The translations under genes were made by a program, and so were the position numbers. Shown in pieces: positions 1 to 7,127 of a stretch of DNA of 11,681 nt. Under the pieces are notes generated by a model. The model was not told where the DNA came from and did no database searches. It was given only the letters and a program-made list of their open reading frames with translations. Source of the stretch: Clostridia bacterium (GTDB lineage: Bacteria > Bacillota_A > Clostridia > Oscillospirales > CAG-272). Location of the stretch: NCBI GenBank assembly GCA_017529175.1, contig JAFXNX010000281.1:1-11681 (forward strand), given 5' to 3'. Each line of letters opens with the position of its first letter. Position 1 is the first letter of the stretch.

Positions 1-243
1 AACGTCGATACCGGATACGTTATCGAAAAATTCCACAAGAAGTACGGCGACCGCGACGAGGCGACGGGATTCTCTTATGCGCTCCAGTACAAGGGTATCC
101 TCAAGAGCGGAGATAACCTCTGCTACAACTTTGCGGTATACAAGGTGAACAACACCGGCGCTGAACCGGTGAACGAGTATGCGTTCAACTATCTCGTAAC
201 GATAGACGGCAAGATGAACGCCGAGAGCAAAATGGAAAACTGA
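1..243 (+). CDS. C-terminal end of an unrecognised protein (partial)
   Basis: The first frame is open from the window edge to a TGA at 241-243 and encodes the last 80 residues of a protein whose start lies outside. The visible part is soluble, rich in Tyr, Asn and Lys (for example DTGYVIEKFHKKYG and NLCYNFAVYKVNNTG) and ends in SKMEN. It alternates short polar and hydrophobic stretches, as beta-rich domains do; there is no membrane segment or catalytic motif that I recognise. The stop is 15 bases before the topoisomerase start and the intervening bases carry that gene's ribosome binding site, so the two genes are probably co-transcribed. It does not resemble a GyrA/ParC tail. A secreted or lipoprotein-type beta domain is possible but cannot be shown without the N-terminus. 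Confidence 0.7.
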   Translation, partial: NVDTGYVIEKFHKKYGDRDEATGFSYALQYKGILKSGDNLCYNFAVYKVNNTGAEPVNEYAFNYLVTIDGKMNAESKMEN

Positions 244-258
244 CGGCGGAGGGACGTA

Positions 259-2268
259 ATGCCGAAAAAAGACAACATTCCGAAGTATGACGATCAATCG
301 ATCGTAATGCTTAAAGGCGCGGAAAGAGTGCGCCTAAGACCTGCCGTTATCTTCGGCTCCGACGGACTCGAGGGATGCGAACATTCGTATTTTGAGATAC
401 TCTCGAACTCGGTCGACGAAGCGAAAGAAAATTACGGCGACGAGATCATCACGACCGTTTTTCTCGACGGCTCGATCGAAGTCGAGGACCACGGTCGCGG
501 AGTGCCGCTCGGCTTCAACGAGGCGGAGGGCAGGTACAACTGGGAGCTCATATACTGTGAGCTCTACACCGGAGGCAAATACTCCAACAATGACGAGGAC
601 TCGGCGTATAAATACTCCCTCGGTCTCAACGGACTCGGCGCTTGCGCGACGCAGTACAGCTCCGAGTATTTCAAGGTGTTCTCATACGACGGCACGAACG
701 TCTCTTCGATGTATTTCGAAAAGGGAGAAGCCGCGGGAGAATTCACTGTCAGACCGCTTGAGAAAAAGGACTTGAAGCACGGCACGATCCAGCGCTGGAA
801 GCCGGACCGCGAGGTGTTCACCGACACGAATATCCCGCGAGAGTATTTTGAAGAAACTCTCAAGACGCAGTCCGCTGCGAACGCGGGAATAAAGTTCGTT
901 CTCAAGTACGAGACTGACGATGGCGTATTCGACAGAAAAGAATTTTACTACGAAAACGGTATCAGAGACTATATCAAAGAGATCGCGGGAGAAGATACTC
1001 TGACCTCCCCCGTCTACTGGACTCTCCCTGAAACGTCGGGACGCGACCGCGAGGATATGGCGGACTACAAGCTCAAAGGAGAGTTCGTCTGGTGCGCTTC
1101 GTCGAAAGTGTCGGCGCTCGAATACTATCACAACTCGAGTTTTCTCGAGCATGGCGGAAGCCCCGACGACGCGGTCAAGCGCGCGTTCACTTACGCCGTT
1201 GACAAGCGTCTTCGCGCAGTAGGTAAATATAATAAGAATGAAAGCAAAATAAAATTCGCGGATATCGAGGACTGTCTCGTTTTCATTTCGAACAGCCGCT
1301 CGACCCAGGCGTCCTACGCAAATCAGACGAAAAAAGCTATAACGAACACGTTTATCGCGGAAGCGATGACCTCGTTCTTCAAGGAACAGCTCGAGTTCTA
1401 TTTCATCGAAAACCCCGCGGACGGCGACCGCTTCCTCAATCAGGTGCTCATCAACAAGCGCAGCCGCGAACGCGCGGAGAGTACGAGGATCGACGTAAAG
1501 AAAGCGCTTGCGACGTCGAACGATATCACCGGAAGAGTGGAAAAGTTCGTCGCGTGCCGCTCGAAGGACCCGACCCGCCGCGAATTATACATCGTCGAGG
1601 GCGACTCGGCTATGACGAGCTGCAAGCTCGGACGCAACTCCGAGTTCCAGGCGATAATCCCCGTGCGGGGCAAGACGTTCAACTGTCTGAAATCAACTTA
1701 CGACAAGATTTTCAAGAACGATATAATCCTCGATCTTCTCCGCGTTATCGGATGCGGGGTGGAGATCAGCGAAAAGAAGGTCAAGGGCGATATGTCGCCT
1801 TTCGATCTCGACGCGCTCCGCTGGTCAAAGATCATCATCTGCACCGATGCCGACGAGGACGGATTCCATATCAGGACTCTGCTTCTGACGATGTTCTACC
1901 GTCTCCTTCCGACTCTCATAAACGAAGGAAAAGTATATATCGCCGAAACGCCGCTTTACGAGATAACTGTCAAGGACGACACTTATTTCGCGTATGACGA
2001 GGAGGAAAAGGCGGCGATCCTTGAGAAGATCGGAAACAAAAAATATACGATCCAGCGCTCGAAGGGTCTCGGTGAAAACCAGCCGGAGATGATGTGGCAG
2101 ACGACCATGAATCCGGAAACGAGACGTCTTATCAGGGTGTCGAAAGCGGACGCGGAGGAGACGGAAAAGATCTTCAACACTCTGCTCGGCGACAACACCT
2201 ACCTCGACGCCCGCAAAGAGTTCATTTTCACTTACGGCAGTCTTTACGCCGCCGAAGCGGATATATAA
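259..2268 (+). CDS. parE: Type IIA DNA topoisomerase B subunit (ParE/GyrB-like), divergent
   Basis: This 669-residue protein is the ATPase/TOPRIM subunit of a type IIA topoisomerase, which with an A subunit passes one DNA duplex through another using ATP. The GHKL ATP site shows YFEILSNSVDEA (catalytic-type Glu46, Asn50), VEDHGRG (Asp77) and a glycine-rich lid YKYSLGLNGLG (118-127). The transducer lysine motif QTK is at 356-358. The TOPRIM domain has EGDSA (447-451) and DADED (530-534), so the metal-binding acids are kept; KGLGE follows at 602-606. It departs from classical GyrB in reading EGDSAMTSCK instead of the usual EGDSAGGSAK and GLNGLG instead of GLHGVG. Length is close to the usual 630-650. 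The start is supported by GGAGGG at 248-253. No A subunit is adjacent. The symbol parE is the best guess; a gyrB paralogue is the alternative. Confidence 0.87.
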   Translation: MPKKDNIPKYDDQSIVMLKGAERVRLRPAVIFGSDGLEGCEHSYFEILSNSVDEAKENYGDEIITTVFLDGSIEVEDHGRGVPLGFNEAEGRYNWELIYCELYTGGKYSNNDEDSAYKYSLGLNGLGACATQYSSEYFKVFSYDGTNVSSMYFEKGEAAGEFTVRPLEKKDLKHGTIQRWKPDREVFTDTNIPREYFEETLKTQSAANAGIKFVLKYETDDGVFDRKEFYYENGIRDYIKEIAGEDTLTSPVYWTLPETSGRDREDMADYKLKGEFVWCASSKVSALEYYHNSSFLEHGGSPDDAVKRAFTYAVDKRLRAVGKYNKNESKIKFADIEDCLVFISNSRSTQASYANQTKKAITNTFIAEAMTSFFKEQLEFYFIENPADGDRFLNQVLINKRSRERAESTRIDVKKALATSNDITGRVEKFVACRSKDPTRRELYIVEGDSAMTSCKLGRNSEFQAIIPVRGKTFNCLKSTYDKIFKNDIILDLLRVIGCGVEISEKKVKGDMSPFDLDALRWSKIIICTDADEDGFHIRTLLLTMFYRLLPTLINEGKVYIAETPLYEITVKDDTYFAYDEEEKAAILEKIGNKKYTIQRSKGLGENQPEMMWQTTMNPETRRLIRVSKADAEETEKIFNTLLGDNTYLDARKEFIFTYGSLYAAEADI

Positions 2269-2299
2269 TGGGAATGTTAACTTAGTCCGGATCGCAAAA

Positions 2300-2338
2300 G
2301 GGACTGTAAAAAACTTGAGTTTTTACAGTCCCCTTTAT
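2300..2338 (+). terminator. Rho-independent terminator after the topoisomerase gene
   Basis: An inverted repeat of 13 bases, GGGACTGTAAAAA at 2300-2312 and its exact complement at 2320-2332, can form a hairpin; the inner bases ACT/AGT can lengthen the stem if one A bulges out. It starts 31 bases after the topoisomerase stop and is followed by CTTTATAA, a short and imperfect T-tract. Position between two plus-strand units fits termination of the first. The weak T-tract lowers certainty. Confidence 0.72.
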
Positions 2339-2390
2339 AAAACTTTCAGATATTAATTAACATAAAAGATTACAGGCCCGGAGGTATAGT

Positions 2391-3347
2391 ATGAGAGCAT
2401 ATGAAGTGGCAGCGAGAATAAGAGAAAACGTATCGAAGGTCATGGTGGGGAAAGACGCGGCGACAAATCTTCTTCTGATCGCGCTCTTTACGGGAGGTCA
2501 CGTTCTTATCGAGGACGTTCCCGGCTCGGGAAAGACGAAGATCGCGAAAACCTTTGCAAGGTCCGTCGGATGTTCGTTCGGAAGGATCCAGTTCACGCCG
2601 GACCTTCTGCCGTCCGATATCACGGGAGTCAAGTATTTCAACATGAAGACGTCCGAGTTCGAATTCATACCCGGACCCGCGTTCACGAACATACTTCTCG
2701 CGGACGAGCTGAACCGCGCGACGCCGAAGACGCAGGCGGGACTTCTCGAGTGCATGGAGGAACGACAGATAACGGTCGAGGGCGAAACGATGACTCTGCC
2801 GGAGCTGTTTATGGTGATAGCGACTCAAAACCCGATCGAGAATATGGGCGTGTTCCCTCTTCCCGAAGCGCAGCTCGATAGATTCCTTCTTAAAATACCG
2901 ATGTCATATCCCACAAGGAGCGAGACTGTCGGGATACTTCAAAGATTTTCAGAGAGCGACCCTCTCGACACTCTCGGGGCGGTGTGCGGGATCGGCGACG
3001 TGCTCGCGGCAAGGCGCGAGGTCGCAGGAGTTTTCGTTCACGCCGATATAATGGGATATATCGCGGATATAGTCGCGCAAACGAGAAACGCCTCCGGCGT
3101 TCTTCTCGGAGGAGGAACGAGAAGCACTCTCGCTCTCCTTTCCGCGTCGAAAGGAATGGCTTCCCTTTCAGGAAGAAATTACGTGATCCCCGACGACGTC
3201 AAAGCTTTATCGGTCCCGGTCCTCGCTCACAGACTGATACTTAAAAACTATACCGGCAGAGCGGGCGACGCCGCGGACAAGGTCATATCGGACGTTTTGA
3301 ACGAAGTAAAAGTCCCGTCGGAAAACTTCGACAAATACAAACTGTAA
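2391..3347 (+). CDS. MoxR family AAA+ ATPase
   Basis: A 318-residue MoxR-type AAA+ ATPase, a family thought to act as chaperones that remodel or insert cofactors into partner proteins with vWA-like domains, usually encoded beside them. The Walker A motif DVPGSGKT is at residues 42-49, with Asp in place of the first Gly as in many MoxR proteins. Walker B is ILLADELNRA (101-110, Asp105/Glu106), sensor 1 is ATQNP (144-148), the arginine finger region is QLDRF (161-165), and a sensor-2-like GGTRSTLALL lies near 241-250. Length is normal for the family. GGAGG at 2380-2384 supports the ATG. It opens a unit with the DUF58 gene, 36 bases downstream. I saw no convincing promoter between the preceding terminator and this start, although the stretch is AT-rich. 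Confidence 0.93.
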   Translation: MRAYEVAARIRENVSKVMVGKDAATNLLLIALFTGGHVLIEDVPGSGKTKIAKTFARSVGCSFGRIQFTPDLLPSDITGVKYFNMKTSEFEFIPGPAFTNILLADELNRATPKTQAGLLECMEERQITVEGETMTLPELFMVIATQNPIENMGVFPLPEAQLDRFLLKIPMSYPTRSETVGILQRFSESDPLDTLGAVCGIGDVLAARREVAGVFVHADIMGYIADIVAQTRNASGVLLGGGTRSTLALLSASKGMASLSGRNYVIPDDVKALSVPVLAHRLILKNYTGRAGDAADKVISDVLNEVKVPSENFDKYKL

Positions 3348-3383
3348 AGTGCAGACGAACTCTGCGGAAAGGAGGATACGAAT

Positions 3384-4484
3384 ATGAAGCTCTTGGCGCT
3401 CTCTCTTACCGACACGACGTTTATCATCGCCGCGGTGCTTCCCGCGTTCGTCTTTATCCTTCTTACCGCGGTCTTTTTCCACTATTTAAAGATGAAGCTG
3501 ATCGGGAAGCTCGAATACAAAAGAGAGTTTTCAGAGAGCGACGCGCGAGCGGGGGACGAGGTGTTCATTATCGAAACGCTTCGCAACCCGACGCCGTTCC
3601 CGATGTTTTTTGTCGACGTCGCGTCGTATATAGACGGCTCGCTTAAAATCAAAGGGCTTTCGTCGCAGGACGGTATGCAGCTTGTCATTTCAAGATTTCA
3701 CCTCCCGCCGTTTTCGGTCGTTACCAAAAGGCACAGAGTGGAGTGCTCAAAGCGCGGATACTTCGAGATGAAGAGCGCGGCGGTCCTTCACAAGAAGAAG
3801 ACGCTCGAATACTCGACCACCTTTTCGGTCGACTCTTGCCTCTTCGTCTATCCGACGAAGCTCACCGCCGCCGAAGCGCGCTCTTTAATAAACTATTCGC
3901 AAGGCGACTACCGCTCGCTTAACAGATACATCTTCGACCCTTTTTCCGTCGTCGGCGTCAGGGATTACGCATACGGCGACCCTTTCAGTCAGATCAATTT
4001 CAAGGCGAGCGCAAAATGCGCTTACCGTCCTTACAACGCGCTGAAGGTGAACCGTCTTGAGAACTGCTCCGACAAGGTGATGATGATATTTTTGAACTTC
4101 ACAAGACCTGACGGAATGGAGGACACAAAAGAGTACGAGGCGCTGATGGAACGCTCGATCTCTCTTTGTTCGTATCTTATCGAAAAAGCGGGCGAAAACG
4201 GACACCGCGTAGGTTTCGCGGCGAACTGCAAGAGCCCGTCGGGAGACGCCAGAACGCTCTTCCCCGTTCTCGCGGGAGACGCGCACGTCGCGCAGATCCT
4301 TCGCGCTCTCGCATCTATCCGTCCGGACAGCGCTTCCGCTTTTCTGCCTCTTGTCGGAAACGATTCTCTCGCCGGACTTTCAATGGCTGAGGTATATATT
4401 GTCAGCGCGGTGACCGACAATCAGACAAACGCGGCGTATGAAGCGCTCTGCAGAAGAAACGTCGTGGAGGTGATATCTCCATGA
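3384..4484 (+). CDS. DUF58 domain protein, membrane-anchored
   Basis: A 366-residue protein of the DUF58 family, the usual partner of MoxR ATPases; its exact role is not known. A hydrophobic helix spans about residues 12-34, followed by a beta-rich region (45-160). The family signature is clear at 190-210: GVRDYAYGDPFSQINFKASA corresponds to the typical R-D-Y-x-x-G-D ... I-x-W-K-x-S-A pattern, with Phe in place of the usual Trp. The C-terminal part has the vWA-like fold typical of the family, but where many members carry an Asp-x-Ser metal site this one has MIFLNFTRPDG (234-244), so the metal site looks degenerate. AAAGGAGG at 3368-3375 supports the start. Only one N-terminal helix is evident where many relatives have two. 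Its stop overlaps the next start in an ATGA. Confidence 0.88.
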   Translation: MKLLALSLTDTTFIIAAVLPAFVFILLTAVFFHYLKMKLIGKLEYKREFSESDARAGDEVFIIETLRNPTPFPMFFVDVASYIDGSLKIKGLSSQDGMQLVISRFHLPPFSVVTKRHRVECSKRGYFEMKSAAVLHKKKTLEYSTTFSVDSCLFVYPTKLTAAEARSLINYSQGDYRSLNRYIFDPFSVVGVRDYAYGDPFSQINFKASAKCAYRPYNALKVNRLENCSDKVMMIFLNFTRPDGMEDTKEYEALMERSISLCSYLIEKAGENGHRVGFAANCKSPSGDARTLFPVLAGDAHVAQILRALASIRPDSASAFLPLVGNDSLAGLSMAEVYIVSAVTDNQTNAAYEALCRRNVVEVISP

Positions 4485-5095
4485 ACAAAAAACAGAAGCG
4501 GAATGAAAGATTAAAGATAGCAGCCGATCTCATCATAGTGCTCGCGCTCACGACAAGGATAATATGGCTGAAGATCTACGGTATACGCGCGGCGCAGATC
4601 TTTTATCTGTACTGCTTCCTTGACGTTATCGTCACGGCGGGTATGCTTTTCAGAATAAGACGGCTCAACCGCGCCGAAGGGACGACTGTAAGGCGGCGTC
4701 TTAAGAGCTTTATCAAAAAGATCTTCCGTCCGGTATCCGCGCGGCGCGGCGCGCCTGACAGTGCAAAGAACAATTATCTCAAGGGCGAGACCAAAACTGT
4801 TATCAAGGTCGACTTGTCCCTCAAAAAGAAGCTCTCCTCGCTCTTTGACCCGAGAGTAAAAGCAAGCTTGAAGAAGTGCCGGACCAGCAACGAAAAAGTC
4901 CGGATGTTGTTTATTCGCAAGGTTTTGAAAATGAGAGGGGACGGTCGCGAAGCGGGAGACTCAAAAACGCCGCGCGAACTTGAAGCGCTTCTCGGCGCAA
5001 AAGAAAACGCCGCGCTTTTTGAAACTTACACCCGCCTTCGCTACAGCGACGGCTATGAGGTAGGAAGCGCCGAGCTTTCCGAATGTGAAAAATGA
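4481..5095 (+). CDS. Small two-helix membrane protein, possibly DUF4129-like
   Basis: A 204-residue protein translationally coupled to the DUF58 gene through an ATGA overlap, with GGAGG at 4466-4470. It has a Lys/Arg-rich start, two hydrophobic helices (about 12-30 and 37-57), then a very basic linker (58-90) and a soluble C-terminal part. The end, with TPRELEALL (163-171) and FETYTRLRYSDGYEV (180-194), recalls the tail of DUF4129 domains, which are often found in MoxR/DUF58/transglutaminase loci, but this match is from memory of the pattern and is weak. By position it is most likely a membrane partner of the MoxR and DUF58 proteins. No enzymatic motif is seen. It is the last gene of the unit, since a strong terminator lies just downstream. 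Confidence 0.8.
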   Translation: MNKKQKRNERLKIAADLIIVLALTTRIIWLKIYGIRAAQIFYLYCFLDVIVTAGMLFRIRRLNRAEGTTVRRRLKSFIKKIFRPVSARRGAPDSAKNNYLKGETKTVIKVDLSLKKKLSSLFDPRVKASLKKCRTSNEKVRMLFIRKVLKMRGDGREAGDSKTPRELEALLGAKENAALFETYTRLRYSDGYEVGSAELSECEK

Positions 5096-5140
5096 TGTGA
5101 TCCTCAGGCCCCCGCGCTGATCGAAAAGCACACAAAATAA

Positions 5141-5205
5141 AACGAAAAAATCCGCAGGATCTTCTCCTCAACGGGAGAGTGAACCCTGCGGATTCTCGTT
5201 TTTTG
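5141..5205. terminator. Bidirectional compound terminator between convergent genes
   Basis: A 10-base stem (AATCCGCAGG at 5149-5158 with its exact complement at 5185-5194) encloses a second small stem (TCTCC near 5163-5167 with GGAGA at 5174-5178). On the plus strand it is followed by CTCG and six T at 5199-5204; on the minus strand the flank reads TTTTTTCGTTTTAT. AAAACGA and TCGTTTT flanks can also pair around a small internal mismatch. It lies 46 bases after the small membrane protein gene and about 140 bases after the end of rny, so it can serve both converging units. Confidence 0.88.
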
Positions 5206-5331
5206 TTTATATTATGAGAGATTGTTCTCTCGAGTAACCTTTATAGCTTTATATAATTATATGTGAAGCCGTGATTTGGCGGCAGATAAATATAAGCTAC
5301 GTCGCAGGAGCGACAAGGTTTCGCGCGTCGT
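5206..5331. other. Non-coding 3' region between convergent units with two small hairpins
   Basis: No gene is supported in this AT-rich stretch. It would form the 3' end of the rny transcript if transcription continues to the compound terminator. Two small perfect hairpins are seen: GAGAGA/TCTCTC with loop TTGT at 5216-5231, and GTCGC/GCGAC with loop AGGA at 5301-5314. The second lies 18 bases after the rny stop on the minus strand but has no T-tract behind it, so it is at most a weak terminator or a 3'-end barrier. Confidence 0.45.
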
Positions 5332-6885
5332 TTATTTTGCGTAGTCGACAGCGCGGCTTTCTCTGATAATATTGACTTTGATCTGACCCGGATATTCAAG
5401 TTCGGATTCGATGCGCTTTACGATGTCTCTTGCTACGAGGCACATCTGGTCGTCGCTGATGACTTCCGGCTTGACCATGATCCTGATCTCGCGTCCCGCC
5501 TGGATGGCGAACGCTTTTTCCACTCCGTTGAATTCCATGGAGATCTCTTCGAGCTTCGTGAGTCTCTTGATATAGTTCTCGAGATTCTCGCGTCTTGCTC
5601 CCGGTCTTGCGGCGGATATAGCGTCTGCCGCCTGAACGATCATGGCGATAAGAGTCTGAGGTTCAACGTCTCCGTGGTGCGCTTCGATCGCGTGGATAAC
5701 GTCGCGGCTTTCCTTATATCTCTTTGCGACGTCAACGCCGAGCTGTACGTGAGATCCTTCGATCTCGGACGTCAGCGCCTTGCCTATGTCGTGAAGCAGT
5801 CCCGCGCGTTTTGCGATCGTGCTTTCGATCCCGAGCTCGTCCGCAATGATACCGGAGAGGAGCGCGACTTCGATCGAATGCTTGAGTACGTTCTGTCCGT
5901 AACTCGTACGGTATTTAAGTCTTCCGAGAAGCTTTACTATCTCGGGGTTGAAGCCGTGGATGCCCACTTCAAACGTCGCCTGTTCTCCGGCGCGCTTGAC
6001 GGCGTGCTCGACTTCCTTGGTCGCTTTATCGACCATTTCTTCAATTCTGGTGGGATGAATTCTTCCGTCCGCTATCAGCTTTTCAAGAGCGATACGCGCG
6101 ATCTCGCGTTTGATCGGATCAAAGCTCGATACGGTGATCGTTTCGGGCGTGTCGTCGACTATGAGATCGACTCCGGTCAGAGTTTCGATCGTGCGGATGT
6201 TTCTTCCTTCGCGGCCGATTATCCTGCCCTTCATCTCTTCGCTGGGAAGAGCGACGACGGATACCGTTACCTCGGCTACGTGATCGGCTGCGCAGCGCTG
6301 GATAGCGAGCGCGATGATGTTTCTCGCCTTCGTGTCCGCTTCGTCCTTGAACTGCTCTTCGAGAAGCTGCATACGCATCGCCTGCTCGTGCTTGACTTCG
6401 TCGACCATCTCTTCGATGAGCTTGTCTCTTGCCTGTTCTTTGCTCATTCCGGAGATACGCTGCAGAGCAACGAGTTCTTCTGTCTTGAGTCTTTCGATCT
6501 CGGCGGCGCGTTCTTCGTTCTCTTTGATCTTCTTGTTGAGCGTCTCGTCCTTCTTCTCGAGAGTTTCCGCTTTCTTATCGAGCGTTTCCTCTTTTGAAGC
6601 GACACGGCGTTCCTGGCGCGTGAGTTCGTTGCGGCGTTCCTTGATCTCCTGGTCGAACTCATTCTTCGACTTCAGGATATCTTCGCGCGCTTCGATAAGA
6701 GCTTCCTTCTTCTTCGATTCCGCGTTCTTTATCGCTTCGTCAAGAATTTTCTTAGCCTGCTCTTCCGCGCTTCCGATCTGAGCTTCCGCTACGCGTTTTC
6801 TGCGCGCGATACCGACAAAGATACCGACCGGCAGAAAGATCGCGATACAGACGGCGGCTGTTATGACGCAAGTTAACCAATCCAT
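5332..6885 (-). CDS. rny: Ribonuclease Y
   Basis: RNase Y is the membrane-bound endoribonuclease that starts much mRNA decay in Bacillota. The 517-residue product has all parts in order: an N-terminal membrane helix (about 4-26), a long charged coiled coil (about 30-190), a KH RNA-binding domain around 205-275 with the loop [11 protein letters not shown] (221-231), and an HD phosphohydrolase domain from about 330 with His336 and the metal-binding pair His365-Asp366 in LLHDIGKA. The C-terminus ends VDYAK, and length matches the family (about 510-520). The frame stays open upstream to a TTG at 6957, but ATG 6885 is chosen: it has GGAGGTG five bases before it and puts the membrane helix at the N-terminus as in known RNase Y. 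It has its own promoter at 6975-7003 and is followed by a convergent terminator region. Confidence 0.97.
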   Translation of the reverse strand: MDWLTCVITAAVCIAIFLPVGIFVGIARRKRVAEAQIGSAEEQAKKILDEAIKNAESKKKEALIEAREDILKSKNEFDQEIKERRNELTRQERRVASKEETLDKKAETLEKKDETLNKKIKENEERAAEIERLKTEELVALQRISGMSKEQARDKLIEEMVDEVKHEQAMRMQLLEEQFKDEADTKARNIIALAIQRCAADHVAEVTVSVVALPSEEMKGRIIGREGRNIRTIETLTGVDLIVDDTPETITVSSFDPIKREIARIALEKLIADGRIHPTRIEEMVDKATKEVEHAVKRAGEQATFEVGIHGFNPEIVKLLGRLKYRTSYGQNVLKHSIEVALLSGIIADELGIESTIAKRAGLLHDIGKALTSEIEGSHVQLGVDVAKRYKESRDVIHAIEAHHGDVEPQTLIAMIVQAADAISAARPGARRENLENYIKRLTKLEEISMEFNGVEKAFAIQAGREIRIMVKPEVISDDQMCLVARDIVKRIESELEYPGQIKVNIIRESRAVDYAK

Positions 6886-6974
6886 CTTTTCACCTCCGTT
6901 TCTATAATATATGAATAATATACGCAACCCGGAAAGCATCAACAAACACTTCTCCAATTTGCATACTTATAATA

Positions 6975-7003
6975 AGTTTACATCGTTTTTTATCTCTTGT
7001 CAA
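6975..7003 (-). promoter_or_regulatory. Sigma-A-type promoter of rny
   Basis: On the minus strand a perfect -35 box TTGACA (7003-6998) is separated by 17 bases from TAAACT (6980-6975). Transcription would start near 6968, giving a leader of about 80 bases before the rny ATG at 6885. Spacing and boxes are what the housekeeping sigma factor prefers. It shows that rny can be transcribed apart from the SPFH gene upstream. Confidence 0.8.
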
Positions 7004-7052
7004 GAAAAAGCTTCAATATTATTGTTATTTAAGTAAACTATATATTTAAGAA

Positions 7053-7083
7053 TCGGGGGTCAGCGGCAGCCGCTGACCCCCGA
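7053..7083 (-). terminator. GC-rich hairpin downstream of the SPFH gene
   Basis: TCGGGGGTCAGCGGC at 7053-7067 and its exact complement at 7069-7083 form a 15-base inverted repeat around one base; in practice a 13-base stem with a five-base loop. On the minus strand it is followed by TTCTTAAATATATAG, which is AT-rich but not a clean T-tract. It is the second of two hairpins after the SPFH stop and probably ends that transcript before the rny promoter. Confidence 0.62.
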
Positions 7084-7091
7084 CAACTGAA

Positions 7092-7121
7092 GAAGGGAAC
7101 TTTCGATCGAAAGTTCCCTTC
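7092..7121 (-). terminator. Perfect 30-base palindrome just after the SPFH stop
   Basis: The half-site GAAGGGAACTTTCGA (7092-7106) is followed directly by its exact complement, making a perfect palindrome of 30 bases. In RNA it would be a long hairpin whose central bases form the loop. It begins six bases beyond the SPFH stop codon, as terminator or 3'-end stabilising hairpins do, but lacks a T-tract. With the GC-rich hairpin at 7053-7083 it forms a tandem pair. Confidence 0.55.
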
Positions 7122-7127
7122 GTACGA

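Noticed and set aside
2333..2390. Promoter for the MoxR unit
   Set aside because: The stretch is AT-rich and TAACAT at 2358-2363 could pass for a -10 box, but no acceptable -35 box is at the right distance, so it was not listed as a feature.
5674..6597. Plus-strand open frame of 307 codons opposite rny
   Set aside because: Antisense to the well-supported RNase Y coding region; the translation is a biased mix of Phe, Asp, Arg and Leu mirroring the charged coiled coil.
6886..6957. Longer RNase Y form starting at TTG 6957
   Set aside because: The extension lacks its own ribosome binding site and runs through the GGAGGTG that serves ATG 6885; the standard RNase Y N-terminus begins at the membrane helix.
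6902..6964. 20-residue leader open frame (minus strand) in the rny leader
   Set aside because: Its ATG would lie only a few bases after the predicted transcription start, with no ribosome binding site, and the peptide has no regulatory codon pattern.
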